A stretch of 44,075 nucleotides of DNA from Roseinatronobacter domitianus. Its GTDB lineage: Bacteria; Pseudomonadota; Alphaproteobacteria; Rhodobacterales; Rhodobacteraceae. The notes beneath the pieces were generated by a model that did no database searches, was not told the DNA's origin, and saw nothing but the letters and a program-made list of their open reading frames with translations. Of the stretch, positions 42,699 through 44,075 are shown piece after piece; positions within the stretch are counted from its first letter, which is position 1, and every line of letters starts with the position of its first letter. The position numbers and the translations under genes were made by a program. The DNA lies in the NCBI RefSeq assembly GCF_023336755.1, contig NZ_JALZWP010000019.1, forward strand, positions 1-44,075, written 5' to 3'.

Positions 42699-43978
42699 AA
42701 GAAACCGACTTTACGCCCGAAGGACCGCAACCTCTTGTGCGCGAAATCGCTCCTGGCGCAGCCTATCCGGTGCACGCGCTCGGGCCGCTGCGCCCGGCGG
42801 TGGAAGCGGTGCAAGGCATGACACAAGCCCCCATGGCAATCCCGGCGCAATCTGCGTTGGCGGTGGCTTCCCTGGCCGTGCAAGGCTTCGCGGATGTGGA
42901 AACGTTGGACGGGCCGCGCCCAACTTCGCTTTACGCGATGACAGTCGCCCGGAGCGGCGAACGCAAAAGCTCTTGCGATGCGCCCTTTATGGCTGAGCTT
43001 CGTGCTTATGAGCGAGAACAGTCCAAAGCCTTTCGTGAAGATTTCCGGGCTTGGGAAAACGAGCAGGCGCTTTGGGATGGTGCGCGTAAAAAGATTCTGG
43101 ACGATTCCAAAAAAACGAAAGGCGAAAAGCACACGGAGGTACAAGCCGACCTTGAAGCGCTTGGGCAAGCCCCAATTGCCCCAGTTGTACCAGACCGAAC
43201 AGTGACAGAACCGACCTTCGAAGGACTGACAAAGCTTTTCGCGCATGGGCAGCCCAGCCTTGGGCTGTTTTCGGATGAAGGCGGGCAATTTTTGGGCGGG
43301 CACGCCATGAAGTCGGAAAACAGGCAAAAGACGTTGGCCGCATTTAATGACCTTTGGCAAGGCAACCCGATAAGGCGCACGCGCTCAGGCGATGGACACG
43401 CGACGCAATTCGGGCGGCGGCTGGCGGTGCATCTGATGGTGCAACCGACTGTGGCGCGGGACTTCATGGCTGACCCGCTGGCGGCTGACACAGGTTTTCT
43501 GCCCCGCTTTTTGATTTGCGAACCGCCCAGCACTATTGGAACTCGGATGCAAGCGAACGCCCGGCGCAATGACAAGGCGCTGGCAAACTTTGCGGCGCGG
43601 CTACGCCACATTCTGGAAAGCCCCCTTCCGATGGACCCGGAAACCCGTGAACTGCAACCACGAACGCTGCACCTGACACCTGATGCGCGCACTTTGCTGG
43701 AGGCCTTTGCTGACGCTATTGAAGCGGCTCAAGCCCCCGGTGGTAGCCTGGCACATATCACGGGCACGGCGTCCAAGGCAGCAGAACAAGCAGCACGAAT
43801 TGCAGGGGTGCTGACCCTGTGGCGCGACCTGCAAGCCCCGGCGGTGGAAGCCTGCGACATGGCAGACGCAATCGCTCTTGCGCAATTCTACCTTTCAGAA
43901 GCTTCACGACTGGCAAGCGCTGCAACGGTATCGGCTGAAATGGTAATCCCCCCCGAAAGTAAGGGGCTGCATAAGTAG
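42677..43978 (+). CDS. DUF3987 (YfjI-like) protein, 3' end replaced by an IS
   Basis: 433 residues as read, with native sequence only to about residue 421. The family start LREIAP-like LVREIAPGAAYPVHALGPLR, the P-loop-like ARSGERKSSCDAPF (91-104) and the later GLFSDEGGQFLGGHAM and QPTVARDFMADPLAADTGFL all fit DUF3987, a helicase/primase-linked family of mobile elements. After SAATVSAE the frame enters the IS3-type inverted repeat at 43941 and stops 12 residues later (MVIPPESKGLHK). Family members continue for several tens of residues more, so this copy is truncated and may be inactive. Start 22 bases inside the primase-like gene. Confidence 0.85.
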   Translation: MDAKPHIKETDFTPEGPQPLVREIAPGAAYPVHALGPLRPAVEAVQGMTQAPMAIPAQSALAVASLAVQGFADVETLDGPRPTSLYAMTVARSGERKSSCDAPFMAELRAYEREQSKAFREDFRAWENEQALWDGARKKILDDSKKTKGEKHTEVQADLEALGQAPIAPVVPDRTVTEPTFEGLTKLFAHGQPSLGLFSDEGGQFLGGHAMKSENRQKTLAAFNDLWQGNPIRRTRSGDGHATQFGRRLAVHLMVQPTVARDFMADPLAADTGFLPRFLICEPPSTIGTRMQANARRNDKALANFAARLRHILESPLPMDPETRELQPRTLHLTPDARTLLEAFADAIEAAQAPGGSLAHITGTASKAAEQAARIAGVLTLWRDLQAPAVEACDMADAIALAQFYLSEASRLASAATVSAEMVIPPESKGLHK

Positions 43979-44075
43979 AATTTTCTCGGCATGATGAACG
44001 AGGAGATTTCGAATGAAGACAAGCAGATACACTGAGGCGGAGATCATCGCGCTCCTGCGTCAGGCCGAAGGCGGG
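43941..44075 (+). mobile_element. 5' end of an IS3-family insertion sequence
   Basis: TGGTAATCCCCCCCGAAAGT begins the element with the TG start and the C-rich/G-rich short palindrome (CCCCGAAAGTAAGGGG) of IS3-family inverted repeats. A transposase OrfA start follows 72 bases later. The right end and any target duplication are outside the window. Confidence 0.75.
44013..44075 (+). CDS. IS3-family transposase OrfA, N-terminal fragment (cut by window end)
   Basis: 21 residues, MKTSRYTEAEIIALLRQAEG and one more Gly, the well known start of IS3-family OrfA (helix-turn-helix DNA-binding subunit). GAGGAG precedes the ATG. Incomplete only because the window ends. Confidence 0.8.
   Translation, partial: MKTSRYTEAEIIALLRQAEGG

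Overview
The window looks like part of a high-GC alphaproteobacterial chromosome, most likely Rhodobacterales/Roseobacter-type. This rests on codon use, the gene repertoire (malate synthase G, pseudoazurin, a tripartite tricarboxylate transporter, a GcvA-type LysR regulator, ADP-forming acyl-CoA ligases) and the dense packing with ATGA/TGATG stop-start overlaps. Species cannot be named from sequence alone. Both edges are insertion-sequence ends: an IS21-type terminus on the left (1-149) and the start of an IS3-family element on the right (43941 to the end). Each has cut a host gene (pseudoazurin; a DUF3987 protein).

Region 1 (1-4260): a pseudoazurin gene without its signal peptide, malate synthase G (glcB, minus strand), a decayed IS110-family transposase remnant, and an orphan sulfotransferase-like gene behind an AT-rich promoter.

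Region 2 (4381-24165) is a large acyl-CoA catabolic island. It contains two SDR oxidoreductases, a carboxymuconolactone-decarboxylase-family protein, a beta-ketoadipyl-CoA-type thiolase, an acyl-CoA dehydrogenase, two paralogous fused ADP-forming acyl-CoA ligases flanking a fused enoyl-CoA hydratase/3-hydroxyacyl-CoA dehydrogenase, a PaaI-like thioesterase, a complete TctBAC importer, a D-2-hydroxyacid dehydrogenase with an AbrB-family membrane protein, a GcvA-like LysR regulator, an MmgE/PrpD protein and an atypical crotonase. A plausible reading is TctABC uptake of a carboxylate, CoA activation, beta-oxidation and thiolysis, with the malate synthase nearby for C2 assimilation. The substrate is unknown. 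This is the best candidate for an undescribed pathway.

Region 3 (24167-33600): an intergenic palindromic repeat (RIME-like), an amine oxidase/cupin pair, and a LacI-controlled sugar ABC operon (lacI, solute-binding protein, two permeases, a GH63-type glycosidase, ATPase). The permeases carry unusual extra domains. The glycosidase resembles mannosylglycerate/glucosylglycerate hydrolases, so the operon probably imports and cleaves a compatible-solute-like glycoside.

Region 4 (33888-39017): a Wza-type polysaccharide export lipoprotein, divergent from manC-manB (GDP-mannose supply) and a YdcF/DUF218 membrane protein.

Region 5 (39143-44075): an integrated element with a tyrosine recombinase, a hypothetical protein, an AlpA-type regulator, a small ORF, a toprim/zinc-finger primase-like protein and a DUF3987 protein interrupted by the IS3-family element. 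No rRNA, tRNA gene or CRISPR array was seen.
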